Shown: positions 25,043 to 33,488, counted from the stretch's first letter. The stretch is 64,000 nucleotides of DNA from Candidatus Eiseniibacteriota bacterium (GCA_016712505.1 JADJQY010000008.1:372001-436000); one strand, 5' to 3'. The notes: generated from the sequence alone by a model not told the origin. Translations and numbers: made by a program.

Positions 25043-25102
25043 TCAGCGCTTCAGCCACCAGAAGATGTCGATCAAGAACGTGCAGAGGATCGTGAGTTCC
25101 AT
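25043..25102 (-). CDS. Possible 19-residue hydrophobic peptide
   Basis: The minus strand reads MELTILCTFLIDIFWWLKR and stop. The ATG at 25102 is preceded by GGGAGGAGGGCCC, one of the best ribosome sites in the window. The peptide is nearly all hydrophobic with a Lys-Arg end, like a single membrane-inserted helix; lengths of 18-30 residues are known for type I toxins and small membrane regulators. A sigma28-like site lies about 150 bases upstream. I recognise no family, and chance cannot be excluded for so short an ORF. Confidence 0.35.
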   Translation of the reverse strand: MELTILCTFLIDIFWWLKR

Positions 25103-25251
25103 GGGCCCTCCTCCCAGAAGGTAGCCGGCGTTTCGCCGCTCGCCCGTTCTCTCACCTTCCCTGATGCGTCCCCTTCGTTGCCGTCTCGCGCCGCCCCTTC
25201 ATCGTCATCCCTGCGTGCCCGAGCTTCGCGAGGCTTCGCCATCTACATCTC

Positions 25252-25278
25252 GATTCGGCCGGCTAGCCTTGAGCTTTA
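25252..25278 (-). promoter_or_regulatory. Sigma28-like promoter ahead of the 19-residue ORF
   Basis: Minus-strand CTAAAGCTC (TAAA at 25278-25275), 15 bases, GCCGAATC (25259-25252). The classical consensus is TAAAGTTT-N11-GCCGATAA. It overlaps an inverted repeat (GATTCGGC/GCCGAATC), so the match may be a by-product of that structure. Confidence 0.35.
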
Positions 25279-25344
25279 GCCGAATCTTTCCCCGGGGCGG
25301 TACGCGGATCATCCCGGCGCGTGACCGGCTGAGTTCCGGAACCG

Positions 25345-27825
25345 CTACAGCACGCGCAGCACGAGGAGCGTGGTGTCGTCGTTGTGCGCCGGGGCGGTGG
25401 TCTGGGTGAGGCGTTCGAAGACCAGCGCGATGAGGTCCTCGCCGCTCAGGTGATGGTGGCCGGCGGCGAAGGCGACGAGGTCCTCTTCGTCGAACTGGGT
25501 TTCGGAGCCGCCGCGCTCGATCACGCCGTCGGTATAGAGGAGAAGCAGGTCGCCGGGACGGAGCGCGACCCGGGCATTCCGGTAGCTCTCCTCGGCGCGG
25601 ATGCCGAGCAGAAGTCCGCTCTTGTCGAGACGCTCCACCTCGCCGTTGGCCCGCAGCAGCAGTGGTGGAGGATGGCCGGCGTTGGCGTAGGTGAGGGTGC
25701 GGTGCCGGGGATCCAGCTGAGCGCAGACCAACGAGACGAAACGGTCGGGGCGCTCGATCTCGCAGAGGCGGCGGTTGATGGTCGCGAGGATCTCCTCCGG
25801 AGATCGTCCCGACTGCGCTTCAGCGCGGAAGCTGGCCTGGACGTTGGCCATCAGGAGTGCGGCGGGGACACCCTTTCCGGAGACGTCACCGATGGCCAGG
25901 AGGGCGCTGCGATCGCCGTTGGTGCCGACCTCACAGCAGTCGTAGTAGTCGCCGCCGACTTCGTGGCAGGGAACATTGCGCGCGGCAAACTCGACTTCCG
26001 GATAGTGCGGCAGGCTGCGGGGGAGGAGCTGCTGCTGGAGGGAGCGGGCCATCTCCATCTCGCGGCGTTCGGAGAGTCGCTCCTCGCTCGCCCTGAGGAA
26101 GTGGGCATTCTCGAGCGCGAGAGCGGCCTGAGCGGCGACCCCTTCGAGCAGGAGCAGCTCGGGCGCGGAGTAACCTTCGCCATAGGCGCGCGGGCCGAGG
26201 AGGACGATTCCGAGCCGGCGCCCTCCGCTTCCCAGCGGGACCAGGACGCGCGTGGCCACGCGGCGCAGCGCCTCCAGATCGCCGCGGGGCAGGAAGCCGT
26301 AGGGGAGTTCGGCTTCGAGGTCGCCGCGGAGCAGCGGCTGACCGGCGGCGAAGAGCGGTTGGGCCACCGCAGCACTCAGGGTCGGCGGCTCGATCCCGGC
26401 ATTCGGGACGCCCATCGCCGCCGAGAGCACGAAACGGCCGTTGCCCAGCGGATCCTCGAACAGGGCCATCCGTTCGATGCGCAGCAGGGTCGAGAGCGCC
26501 TGGAGGAGAGCGGGGCCGACCTCGTCCGGCCGGCGGGCCTCGCGGAAGCGGAGGGCCGACTCGCGCAAGGCCCGCTGAGTGTCATACCGATCCGGGTAGA
26601 TCCAGCGATCGATCCGATCCTGCAGCCGGCTGCGCAGCGGGCTCATCACCAGAAGCACGAAGAGAACCACGAGCAGGCTTCCGACCCGAGGTTCGAAGGC
26701 CGGGATCTTCTCGATCAACGGATGGAGGGCGAAGAACGCGAGGAAGTAGCCGAGCGCGAACAGGCTGGTCAGTGCGGAATAGACCAGACTCCGCTTGACG
26801 ATGAATTCGATCTCGAACACTCCGTGACGGACGATGGCGTAGCCGAACGACGCGGGGAGAAACACCACCATGAGGGTCGCCAACCGGTCGCCGGGGACCT
26901 GGAGGTTCGGCCAGAGGGTGTGAATCAGGACCACGAGCACCAGTGGACAGAGCCCGAGCAGCGTGCCCCACAAGGTCACCTTCAGCTTCCTCCGCACCGA
27001 GGGGAGTGGGCTCAGACGGTAGGTTCGGACATAGAGCGCAACCGCAGTGATGAGCAGGACGAGCACATTGACCATGGTCCCGAGTTCGATCACCGGGCGA
27101 ATGCTCTGCGGGGGGAGGCCGATCCGCCGCAGCACCCCGTCACTCAGGGAACCGAGAAAGAACAGCAGCACGCCGGGGGCGTAAATCAGCGCGAGATAGC
27201 CGGGGCGTCGTGCCACCAGCTTTCGCTCGTAGGGAAAGAGCAGGAAGAAGTGGAGCAGCAAGGCGGGGAGCAGGATCGAGCAGAGCTCGACGATCAACCG
27301 GTTCCAGCGTGATCCCCACACTCCCGGAGGGGTCCAGGGATGGAAGAGGAGCACTCCGAGTGCGAGGCAACTTCCGAAAAAGGTGACGGTGAGCCGGGAC
27401 GGCTTCCGCTGATAGATCACCGCTCCGATCGTGACGCTGAGGATCGAAATGATGAAGTGCGCCACGCGCCAGGCCTGCTCCGCGGCCGGTGGGCGGGCCG
27501 GGAGCAAGACCGCCTCGAATCGGCGCCCGTCGCGCTCGAGGCGGAGGTGGATGGCGCGAGCGGAGAGGCTCCGCAGGCTGGGGGACGGATCGGTCAGTGG
27601 ATCGATGGCGCGGCCGTCTACCTCGAGGATGCGATCGCCGCTGCGGAGTCCGGCGCGCTCTGCCGGGCCGCCGGCGGCGACCAGGGCGACCACTGCCCCG
27701 CGCTCGCTCATGCCGAGGAACGGTTGCTCGCTGATGCGCGCGGCCTCGATCCCCATCCCGATCGCGGTCGCGATCGCGAGGAGGAGGAGCAGCCAGCGGG
27801 AGGCTCGAAGCGCCGCTGCGTTCAC
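25345..27825 (-). CDS. PDZ-membrane-GAF-SpoIIE (PP2C-type) serine phosphatase
   Basis: An 826-residue signalling protein. Order: signal anchor (residues 8-28), PDZ-like domain (about 35-108, GPAERAGLRSGDRILEVDGRAI), about eight membrane segments (118-400), GAF-like domain (about 430-590), a coiled linker and a C-terminal PP2C/SpoIIE domain (from about 610) with EVGGDYYD, IGDVSGKGVPAAL, YANAGHPPP, LLLYTDGVIE and HNDDTTLLVL metal-site motifs, all intact. RsbU-type phosphatases of this form switch anti-sigma or anti-anti-sigma proteins, but no RsbV/RsbW partner is in view. GTG 27825 follows GGAGGT. It is divergent from flgF, so a role in motility control is possible but inferred. Confidence 0.93.
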   Translation of the reverse strand: MNAAALRASRWLLLLLAIATAIGMGIEAARISEQPFLGMSERGAVVALVAAGGPAERAGLRSGDRILEVDGRAIDPLTDPSPSLRSLSARAIHLRLERDGRRFEAVLLPARPPAAEQAWRVAHFIISILSVTIGAVIYQRKPSRLTVTFFGSCLALGVLLFHPWTPPGVWGSRWNRLIVELCSILLPALLLHFFLLFPYERKLVARRPGYLALIYAPGVLLFFLGSLSDGVLRRIGLPPQSIRPVIELGTMVNVLVLLITAVALYVRTYRLSPLPSVRRKLKVTLWGTLLGLCPLVLVVLIHTLWPNLQVPGDRLATLMVVFLPASFGYAIVRHGVFEIEFIVKRSLVYSALTSLFALGYFLAFFALHPLIEKIPAFEPRVGSLLVVLFVLLVMSPLRSRLQDRIDRWIYPDRYDTQRALRESALRFREARRPDEVGPALLQALSTLLRIERMALFEDPLGNGRFVLSAAMGVPNAGIEPPTLSAAVAQPLFAAGQPLLRGDLEAELPYGFLPRGDLEALRRVATRVLVPLGSGGRRLGIVLLGPRAYGEGYSAPELLLLEGVAAQAALALENAHFLRASEERLSERREMEMARSLQQQLLPRSLPHYPEVEFAARNVPCHEVGGDYYDCCEVGTNGDRSALLAIGDVSGKGVPAALLMANVQASFRAEAQSGRSPEEILATINRRLCEIERPDRFVSLVCAQLDPRHRTLTYANAGHPPPLLLRANGEVERLDKSGLLLGIRAEESYRNARVALRPGDLLLLYTDGVIERGGSETQFDEEDLVAFAAGHHHLSGEDLIALVFERLTQTTAPAHNDDTTLLVLRVL

Positions 27826-27878
27826 CGGAAGGGACCTCCGTCTGTGAACCCGCGTGTGGGAAGGAAAGCCGTGGATGA

Positions 27879-27908
27879 ACGGTAGTGAGCTACCCCGGCG
27901 GTTGTCAA
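27879..27908 (-). promoter_or_regulatory. Sigma70-type promoter for the SpoIIE phosphatase
   Basis: Minus-strand TTGACA (27908-27903), 18-base spacer, TACCGT (27884-27879), about 50 bases before the GTG. The -35 is perfect. Confidence 0.5.
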
Positions 27909-28076
27909 TGTTGCGCCATCGGTGCCGCCTGGGGAAGGACTTGCCGCCGCCTGGTCAGGGTTTTCCCGGTGGGGCGCGTCCGGCGGCCCGCCGCCGGTGG
28001 ACCGGGCCGGTCTCCGGCCTCGGTAACGCCATCGTGAGCTGCGAGTTGCACCGGCCGCGGTGAAATCGCCGCCGGC

Positions 28077-28092
28077 TGGCACGGATCGTGCG
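28077..28092 (+). promoter_or_regulatory. Sigma54-like (-24/-12) element upstream of flgF
   Basis: TGGCACG, four bases, GTGCG, with exact GG-N10-GC spacing. The consensus is TGGCACG-N4-TTGCA. Transcription would start near 28103, only a few bases before the flgF ATG at 28106, so the mRNA would be almost leaderless; this weakens the call unless flgF starts elsewhere. Confidence 0.4.
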
Positions 28093-28105
28093 TAGGGAAT
28101 GTGGA

Positions 28106-28843
28106 ATGATCCGTGGAATCTGGATATCGGCCTCCTCGCTCGATCCGATGACCCGAGCTCAGGAGGTCCTGGCCAACAACCTGGCCAACGTCGAGACCGG
28201 CGGTTTCCGTCAGGATCGGCTGGCATTTCATCGCATCGCGAGCGGTGAACTCGGCGCGCCCGAGCCGGCACCCTTCGGACCGAGCGGGGAAACAAGATCG
28301 GTCGCTCCGGTGCTCCGCGAGGGGTTGGACCTCACCGAAGGGGTCGTCGAGACGACCGGGGATCCGACCAACGTCGCGATCCAGGGGCCCGGCTTCTTCG
28401 CCGTGCAGGGGCCAGCGGGAGAGTTGTACAGCCGCGACGGGGCGCTGCGGCGCGCCGCGGACGGAACGCTCCTCCATGCGAGCGGCTACCCGTTGCTCAG
28501 CGACGCGGGGCCGCTCGTGGTTCCGCCGGGAAGTGAGATGGTCATCGGTGCCGATGGCACGGTCTTCGCCGACGGGACACCGGTCGGGCGGATCAAGACG
28601 GTCAGCTTGCCCGATCCCGGGGCGGTGCGTCACGCCGGCCGCGGGCTTCTGAGCTCCGAGCAGCCGGGGGTCGAGGACCGCTCCAGCCGCGTGGTTCAGG
28701 GGGCGTTGGAGGCGGGGAACGTCGATCCGGTCGGTTCGATGATCGAGATGATGGCGCTGGTGCGGGCCTACGAGGCCAACCAGCGTGCGCTGATGACCCA
28801 GGATCAGACGCTGGGACGGCTGATCTCCTGGTCGTCCGGCTAG
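28106..28843 (+). CDS. flgF: Flagellar proximal-rod protein FlgF
   Basis: The 245-residue axial protein has the conserved N-terminal rod/hook helix (QEVLANNLANVETGGFRQD), the IQGPGFFAVQG segment and the C-terminal axial motif (SMIEMMALVRAYEANQ). The shorter of two FlgF/FlgG paralogues lying in tandem is FlgF by convention. ATG 28106 has AGGGA upstream. It opens a rod-ring operon flgF-G-A-H-I-J. In many bacteria flgB, flgC and fliE are elsewhere, as must be true here. Confidence 0.9.
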   Translation: MIRGIWISASSLDPMTRAQEVLANNLANVETGGFRQDRLAFHRIASGELGAPEPAPFGPSGETRSVAPVLREGLDLTEGVVETTGDPTNVAIQGPGFFAVQGPAGELYSRDGALRRAADGTLLHASGYPLLSDAGPLVVPPGSEMVIGADGTVFADGTPVGRIKTVSLPDPGAVRHAGRGLLSSEQPGVEDRSSRVVQGALEAGNVDPVGSMIEMMALVRAYEANQRALMTQDQTLGRLISWSSG

Positions 28844-28882
28844 GCACGCGGTGGTGAGGGACGGCTCGAGGAGGAGAAGTAG

Positions 28883-29674
28883 ATGCTTCGCGCGATGAGA
28901 AGCGCTGCGTCCGGGATGCGGGCGCAGCAGCTCTATCTCGACACGGTGGCCCACAATCTGGCGAACGTGAACACGGTCGGCTTCAAGGCCAACCGTGTCG
29001 GCTTCGAGGACCTTCTGTACCAGACCATGACGCCGGTCTCCGCTCCGAGCGGCGAGGGCGCAGCGCGCCCCACCGCGATCCAGGTGGGGCACGGCAGCCG
29101 TCCGACCGACACGAGCAAGCTCTTCTCCCAGGGCGATACCGAAGTGACCGGTGCCCCGCTCGATCTCGTGATCCAGGGGGACGGCTTCTTCCAGGTACAA
29201 CTGCTCGACGGGACCACCGGCTACACCCGTGACGGTTCGTTTCATGTCGATGGCGCGGGCCGCCTCGTGACCTCACAGGGGAACGTGGTGCAGCCCGAAA
29301 TCGTCTTCCCTGCCGATGCCAGCTCGGTTGCGATCCAGCCCGACGGGCGCGTGCTCATCGAACAGGCAGGCCAGAACACGCAATCGGAGGTGGGTCAGAT
29401 TCTGCTCGCCCGGTTCGTCAATCCGGCCGGTCTGGTGGCCGAGGGAGGCAACACCTACCGCGACACCGGCGGGGCGGGAGATCCGCAGCTCGCGGCGCCC
29501 GGCGATGCTGGCATCGGCCAGGTGATCCAGGGAGCGCTCGAGCGCTCGAACGTGGAAGTGGTCGAGGAGATGGTGAACATGATCCTGGCCCAACGCGCGT
29601 TCGAGGTGAGTTCGAAGGCGATCAAGGCCGCGGACGACATGATGGGTGTCGCGGCCTCGATCCGACCGGCCTAA
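28883..29674 (+). CDS. flgG: Flagellar distal-rod protein FlgG
   Basis: A 263-residue rod subunit. MLRAMRSAASGMRAQQLYLD and NLANVNTVGFKANR are the FlgG N-terminal signature; IQGDGFFQV and the C-terminal VVEEMVNMILAQRAFEVSSK complete the axial fold. GAGGAGGAG precedes the ATG. Upstream flgF and downstream flgA agree. Confidence 0.95.
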   Translation: MLRAMRSAASGMRAQQLYLDTVAHNLANVNTVGFKANRVGFEDLLYQTMTPVSAPSGEGAARPTAIQVGHGSRPTDTSKLFSQGDTEVTGAPLDLVIQGDGFFQVQLLDGTTGYTRDGSFHVDGAGRLVTSQGNVVQPEIVFPADASSVAIQPDGRVLIEQAGQNTQSEVGQILLARFVNPAGLVAEGGNTYRDTGGAGDPQLAAPGDAGIGQVIQGALERSNVEVVEEMVNMILAQRAFEVSSKAIKAADDMMGVAASIRPA

Positions 29675-29686
29675 TCGAAGATCACG

Positions 29687-30559
29687 ATGAGAGAGCGGCG
29701 CATGTCAGGGACGACTAGGCGAGTCTCGCAGAGCTCGATACCGGGTCACCGGGGGGAACGGGCTTTGCGAACCAACTCGAGGGGAGGAATCCTCCCGCCG
29801 CTCTCGCTCTTTCTTCCGCTGCTCGGGTTGTTGCCCGGGACGGCGGTGTCCGCCCAAACGGCGCACTCGATCCTCCTCCCGGTGGAGGAGCAGCTGCGGG
29901 ACGTGGCGGGCTGCGATTCGTTCCGGGTCGAGTGGAGTCGCGCGCTCGATCGTGAACTGGCTCGACTCACTGATGCTCGCGCCACGATCGACCCCGACCC
30001 CACCACTGCCGCCCGGTTGCCGGAGCGCGTGCTGGTGCGCGTCGCCGGGAAGCGTGACGGACGTGCGGCGGAGTGGACGCTCTTCGGAGCGCCGCAGTGC
30101 TACGGCCCCTTCTACGTCGCCCCGCACGGAATGACCAGCGGCGCGGTCTGCGCCCTCTCGGACCTCGAACTGCGCGAGGGATGGCATCCGTCGGCTGCGT
30201 TGACTCCGATCGACCCGTTGGCGGAACGCCTCTATGCCCCGCGCGGTCTCCTCGCCGGACGCGCGATTCCACGCGAGTCACTGGTCGAGGCGCCGGTGGT
30301 CCGGCGTGGAGAGCCGGTGATCGTGGTCTATCGCGACGGCGGCCTCGAACTGCGCGCGCAGGCACTTGCCCGGAAGGATGCCTGGATCGGCGACGAGATC
30401 ACCGCCCGGGTCGAAGGGGCCGCGCGCGACTGCCGCGGACGGATCAACGAGCACGGGGAGTTGGTGGTTGTGCCCGGAGGGATCGGCCCGATGTCGACCC
30501 GTTCGGGATCGGCCGCGGCTGCGCCGGCAGCTGCGACGAACAGGGAGTCGGAACGATGA
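29687..30559 (+). CDS. flgA: P-ring assembly chaperone FlgA
   Basis: FlgA is the periplasmic chaperone for FlgI. The 290-residue protein has a signal peptide whose hydrophobic core is about residues 38-52 (ending VSAQ). The C-terminal SAF/FlgA domain is recognisable (GRAIPRESLVEAPVVRRGEPVIVV, ALARKDAWIGDEI; residues 190-265). The first ATG is 29687; ATG 29702 is also possible. It overlaps flgH by four bases. Confidence 0.85.
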   Translation: MRERRMSGTTRRVSQSSIPGHRGERALRTNSRGGILPPLSLFLPLLGLLPGTAVSAQTAHSILLPVEEQLRDVAGCDSFRVEWSRALDRELARLTDARATIDPDPTTAARLPERVLVRVAGKRDGRAAEWTLFGAPQCYGPFYVAPHGMTSGAVCALSDLELREGWHPSAALTPIDPLAERLYAPRGLLAGRAIPRESLVEAPVVRRGEPVIVVYRDGGLELRAQALARKDAWIGDEITARVEGAARDCRGRINEHGELVVVPGGIGPMSTRSGSAAAAPAAATNRESER

Positions 30560-31188
30560 GAACATGTTTGCTGCGCATCGCTCACGTGCCTGGGTTCCTG
30601 CTGATCGCCGGAGCGTTGCTCCTGGCTCCGATCGAACCGACGGGTGTGGCCCGGGCGGGAGAGACCGGCTCGCTCTGGCAAGAAGATGCGGGCCAGCGGT
30701 ACACCAATCGGAAGGCGATGCACGTGGGGGACTTGATTACCGTGATCGTCGAGGAGTCTTCGGCCGGGAGCAACCGCTCGAGCTTGCGCACCAAGAAGGA
30801 GAGCACGTTCGACGCGGAAGGTGGACCGGGGAAGGGGCCGCTCAGCTTCATCCCGCTCTTCAGCGCGAAGGCCGACCTGAGCGACGAAATGAATGGCAAC
30901 GGTGCGGTGAGCCTCTCGGGCGAACTCTCGACCAAGCTCACCGTGCAGGTGATCGAGATCCGCCCCACCGGTGAGCTGGTGGTCGAGGGGAGCCGGATGC
31001 TCGAGGTGAACGGCGAGGAAGACCGCTTCACCCTCCACGGTGTCGTTCGACCGGAAGATGTGCGGGCCGACAACACCGTGCTCTCCACCTATCTGGCCGA
31101 GGCCCGAATCTCGTATGCCGGTAACGGCTCGGTTCATCACGCCGCCAAGCGCGGCATCTTTCAACGGATCCTCTCGTGGATCTTTTGA
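30556..31188 (+). CDS. flgH: Flagellar L-ring protein FlgH, without a visible lipobox
   Basis: FlgH forms the outer-membrane ring of the basal body. The ATG overlaps the flgA TGA; a longer frame from 30073 is out-of-context. The 210-residue protein shows GSLWQ, the HVGDLITVIVEESSAGSN segment, and GELVVEGSRMLEVNGE, all typical. The signal peptide (residues 1-35) ends VARAGETGSLW and has no cysteine at the expected lipidation point; its only cysteine is near the N-terminus (residue 4). FlgH of E. coli and Salmonella is a lipoprotein. It therefore seems to be non-lipidated. Confidence 0.94.
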   Translation: MRTCLLRIAHVPGFLLIAGALLLAPIEPTGVARAGETGSLWQEDAGQRYTNRKAMHVGDLITVIVEESSAGSNRSSLRTKKESTFDAEGGPGKGPLSFIPLFSAKADLSDEMNGNGAVSLSGELSTKLTVQVIEIRPTGELVVEGSRMLEVNGEEDRFTLHGVVRPEDVRADNTVLSTYLAEARISYAGNGSVHHAAKRGIFQRILSWIF

Positions 31189-31196
31189 GGAGGCTC

Positions 31197-32378
31197 GTGA
31201 GGCGACCCCTTCCGTCCGCGGCGCGCTGCTCGTCCGGGCGACACAATCAGGTCCGGTCCGGGAGGAGGGCGGGGAGACTCGCCCTTCTCCTGACACCGTC
31301 GCTCCTGCTGACGCTCTTCGCGACAATGCCGGCGTCGGCCGCCCGGATCCGCGATGTGGCGCGATTCCAGGGGATGAGGGACAACCAGCTCGTCGGCTAC
31401 GGCCTGGTGGTCGGGCTCGACGGCACCGGAGACAAGAAGTCGACCGGCTTTACCATGCGCTCGATGAGCAACCTGCTCGAGAGCGTGGGACTGACCATCC
31501 GGCCGGAAGAGATGGCCGTCAAGAACGTGGCCGCGGTGATGGTGACGGCAACCCTTCCTCCCTACGCCCGCCCAGGGAGTAAGCTGGACGTCAACATCGC
31601 CTCGATCGGCGACGCCACCAGCCTGCGCGGTGGGGTGTTGATCCAGACATCGCTCGAAGCCGCCGACGGCCGGGTCTACGCGGTCGCCCAGGGGCCGATC
31701 GCGGTCGGCGGCTACTCCGCTGATTCGCCCGGGGGAACCCGGGTCTCGCAGAACCAGGTCACGGTCGGGCGGATCTCCGGCGGGGCGATCATCGAGCGCG
31801 AGGTACCGCGGGTGGAGACCGAATCGCGGTCGGTCGATCTGATCCTCGAGCGGCCCGACTTCACCACCGCCTCGCGTGTGGTGCTGGCGGTCAACCAGGT
31901 GGTGGGCGGCGGCGCCTTCGCCCTCGACCCCGGGACGATCCGGATTCCGGTGGCCGACACCACGATCACGGCCATGATCGACCTCATGGCCCGAGTGGGC
32001 GAGGTCGAGGTCGATCCAGGCTCTCCGTCCCGTGTCGTGATCAACGAGCGGACCGGAACGGTGGTTGCGGGCGGTTCGGTACGCGTTCACCCGGTGGCGA
32101 TTTCCCACGGCAACCTCTCGATCCGGATTCAGAACCAGACCGACGTGGTGGCGGCGCCGCCGTTCTCACCGCCCGGTACGCAGTCGACCACGGTGCAGAA
32201 CTCCGACATCCGCATCAGCGACTCCGGCGGAGCCTTCATCACCCTCCCGGGAACCTCGACCATCGAGCAGCTCGCCGCCGCGCTCAACGCCCTCGGCGTG
32301 AGCCCGCGCGACGTGATCGCGATCTTCCAGGCGCTGGACGAAGCCGGGGCGCTCGATGCCGACCTGGTCGTGATCTGA
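31197..32378 (+). CDS. flgI: Flagellar P-ring protein FlgI
   Basis: FlgI builds the periplasmic P ring around the rod. After an Arg-rich n-region and a hydrophobic segment ending PASAA, the mature protein begins RIRDVARFQGMRDNQLVGYG, the family signature. GLDGTGDK, the NVAAVMVTATLPP stretch and the C-terminal LNALGVSPRDVIAIFQAL are all present. GTG 31197 is preceded by AGGAGG at short spacing; GTG 31176, overlapping flgH, is the alternative. Length (about 393) fits the family. Confidence 0.94.
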   Translation: MRRPLPSAARCSSGRHNQVRSGRRAGRLALLLTPSLLLTLFATMPASAARIRDVARFQGMRDNQLVGYGLVVGLDGTGDKKSTGFTMRSMSNLLESVGLTIRPEEMAVKNVAAVMVTATLPPYARPGSKLDVNIASIGDATSLRGGVLIQTSLEAADGRVYAVAQGPIAVGGYSADSPGGTRVSQNQVTVGRISGGAIIEREVPRVETESRSVDLILERPDFTTASRVVLAVNQVVGGGAFALDPGTIRIPVADTTITAMIDLMARVGEVEVDPGSPSRVVINERTGTVVAGGSVRVHPVAISHGNLSIRIQNQTDVVAAPPFSPPGTQSTTVQNSDIRISDSGGAFITLPGTSTIEQLAAALNALGVSPRDVIAIFQALDEAGALDADLVVI

Positions 32379-32387
32379 GAGGAAACG

Positions 32388-33377
32388 ATGTCGCCACTGC
32401 GCTCCATCGGACCAGAGTCGCCGCTCGATCCCCAGGCCCTCGCGCAGAAGGCGCGAGAGTGGGGGAAGGCGAATCGCGAGTTTCAGCAGATCTTCCTGGC
32501 GGAGTTCCTGCGCCCTCTGACCGAGGCACTCTCGAAGCCGTCGGAAGAGGAGGGGCTGTTCTCCTCCAACGGACTCGACACCTACTCGGTGTTCTTCCAG
32601 CAGGGGCTGGCCAAGGAAGTGGCCGGGCGGTGGCCGCTCCCCTCGTTGCCGTCTCCGCCGGTGCTCGCGCTGGGGGGGCAGACGCCGGCCACTCCGACTC
32701 AGCCGTTCCTTCCTCTCCCTGGGGTCACCCCGATCTCGTTGTTCAGTGCTGCGCAGGAGCAGGCGGGGGTCTCCCTCCCGGGCGGGATTGCGCCGACCGC
32801 GCTCTCCCCGGGGCACGGTTCGGCCACGCCGGCCGTCGCGACCACCGGCACCCGGGCACCGGATGCCGCCGACGCGCTGCGTGGACGCACTCCGGATGCG
32901 TTACCCGAACTCCATACCTCGGCGGTTGCCGATGCCTCGGAAGGGAGGGCAGTTGCCCCGCCTCTGGCCGGCATCCCGGCCCTGCCTGAGGATGAGGTGG
33001 CCCGCGCCAGCCGACTCTTCGACCTGCCGCGAAACCTGATCCGCGCGGTGATCCTGACCGAGTCGAGCGGGAGACCCGACGCGGTCTCTCCCGCGGGGGC
33101 GAAGGGCTACATGCAGCTCATGCCGGGGACGGCCAAAGAGATGGGGATCGATGATCCGAGCGACCCGTGGCAGAACATTTTTGCCGGTGCGAAGTACCTG
33201 AGTCGTCAGCTCGAGCGGTTTGGCCGGATCGACCACGCGCTCGCGGCCTACAACGCCGGGCCGGGCAATGTGGCCAAGCATGACGGAATCCCTCCGTTTC
33301 GCGAGACCCAGGCCTACGTGCGAAAGGTGCTCCACTGGAAGGAACGCCTCGACGCGGCCGATCCGACCAACGCCTGA
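32388..33377 (+). CDS. flgJ: FlgJ: rod-binding domain fused to lytic transglycosylase (SLT)
   Basis: Residues 1-80 form the FlgJ N-terminal rod-binding domain (ANREFQQIFLAEFLRPL, YSVFFQQGLAKE). A Pro/Thr/Ala-rich linker (80-200) leads to a C-terminal SLT domain (from about 205: RNLIRAVILTESSGRPDA with catalytic Glu, AKGYMQLMPGTA, LAAYNAGPGNV). It would open the wall for rod passage. Enterobacterial FlgJ carries a glucosaminidase (GH73) instead. It is the last gene of the rod-ring operon, 9 bases after flgI. Confidence 0.9.
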   Translation: MSPLRSIGPESPLDPQALAQKAREWGKANREFQQIFLAEFLRPLTEALSKPSEEEGLFSSNGLDTYSVFFQQGLAKEVAGRWPLPSLPSPPVLALGGQTPATPTQPFLPLPGVTPISLFSAAQEQAGVSLPGGIAPTALSPGHGSATPAVATTGTRAPDAADALRGRTPDALPELHTSAVADASEGRAVAPPLAGIPALPEDEVARASRLFDLPRNLIRAVILTESSGRPDAVSPAGAKGYMQLMPGTAKEMGIDDPSDPWQNIFAGAKYLSRQLERFGRIDHALAAYNAGPGNVAKHDGIPPFRETQAYVRKVLHWKERLDAADPTNA

Positions 33378-33460
33378 GGCCCCTCGCGATCCTCCGACTC
33401 CCTCCCCGCCTGGCCCCCGCCCTCTGCTTCGGTGCTGGTCGTAAGAGCGCCGACCGGGGC

Positions 33461-33488
33461 TACAGTTGCTCCCATCCCTCGCCGATAC
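33461..33488 (+). promoter_or_regulatory. Sigma28-like promoter ahead of flgN-flgK-flgL
   Basis: CTACAGTTG (TACA at 33461-33464), 16-base spacing, GCCGATAC (33481-33488; 7 of 8 to GCCGATAA). It lies 35 bases before the flgN ATG. Control of flgK/flgL by sigma28 is established in enterics. Confidence 0.5.

Larger units (their letters stand above)
24923..25344. other. Convergent intergenic region between uppP and the SpoIIE phosphatase, 422 bases
   Basis: Holds a possible 19-residue minus-strand ORF (25043-25102) and an imperfect inverted repeat at 25252-25286 that also matches a sigma28-type promoter on the minus strand. Read on the plus strand the inverted repeat is followed by only three T, so it is a weak terminator candidate at best. 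I see nothing else. Confidence 0.5.

Noticed and set aside
25384..27312. 642-residue plus-strand open frame opposite the SpoIIE phosphatase
   Set aside because: The minus strand encodes intact PDZ, GAF and PP2C motifs; the plus frame has none.
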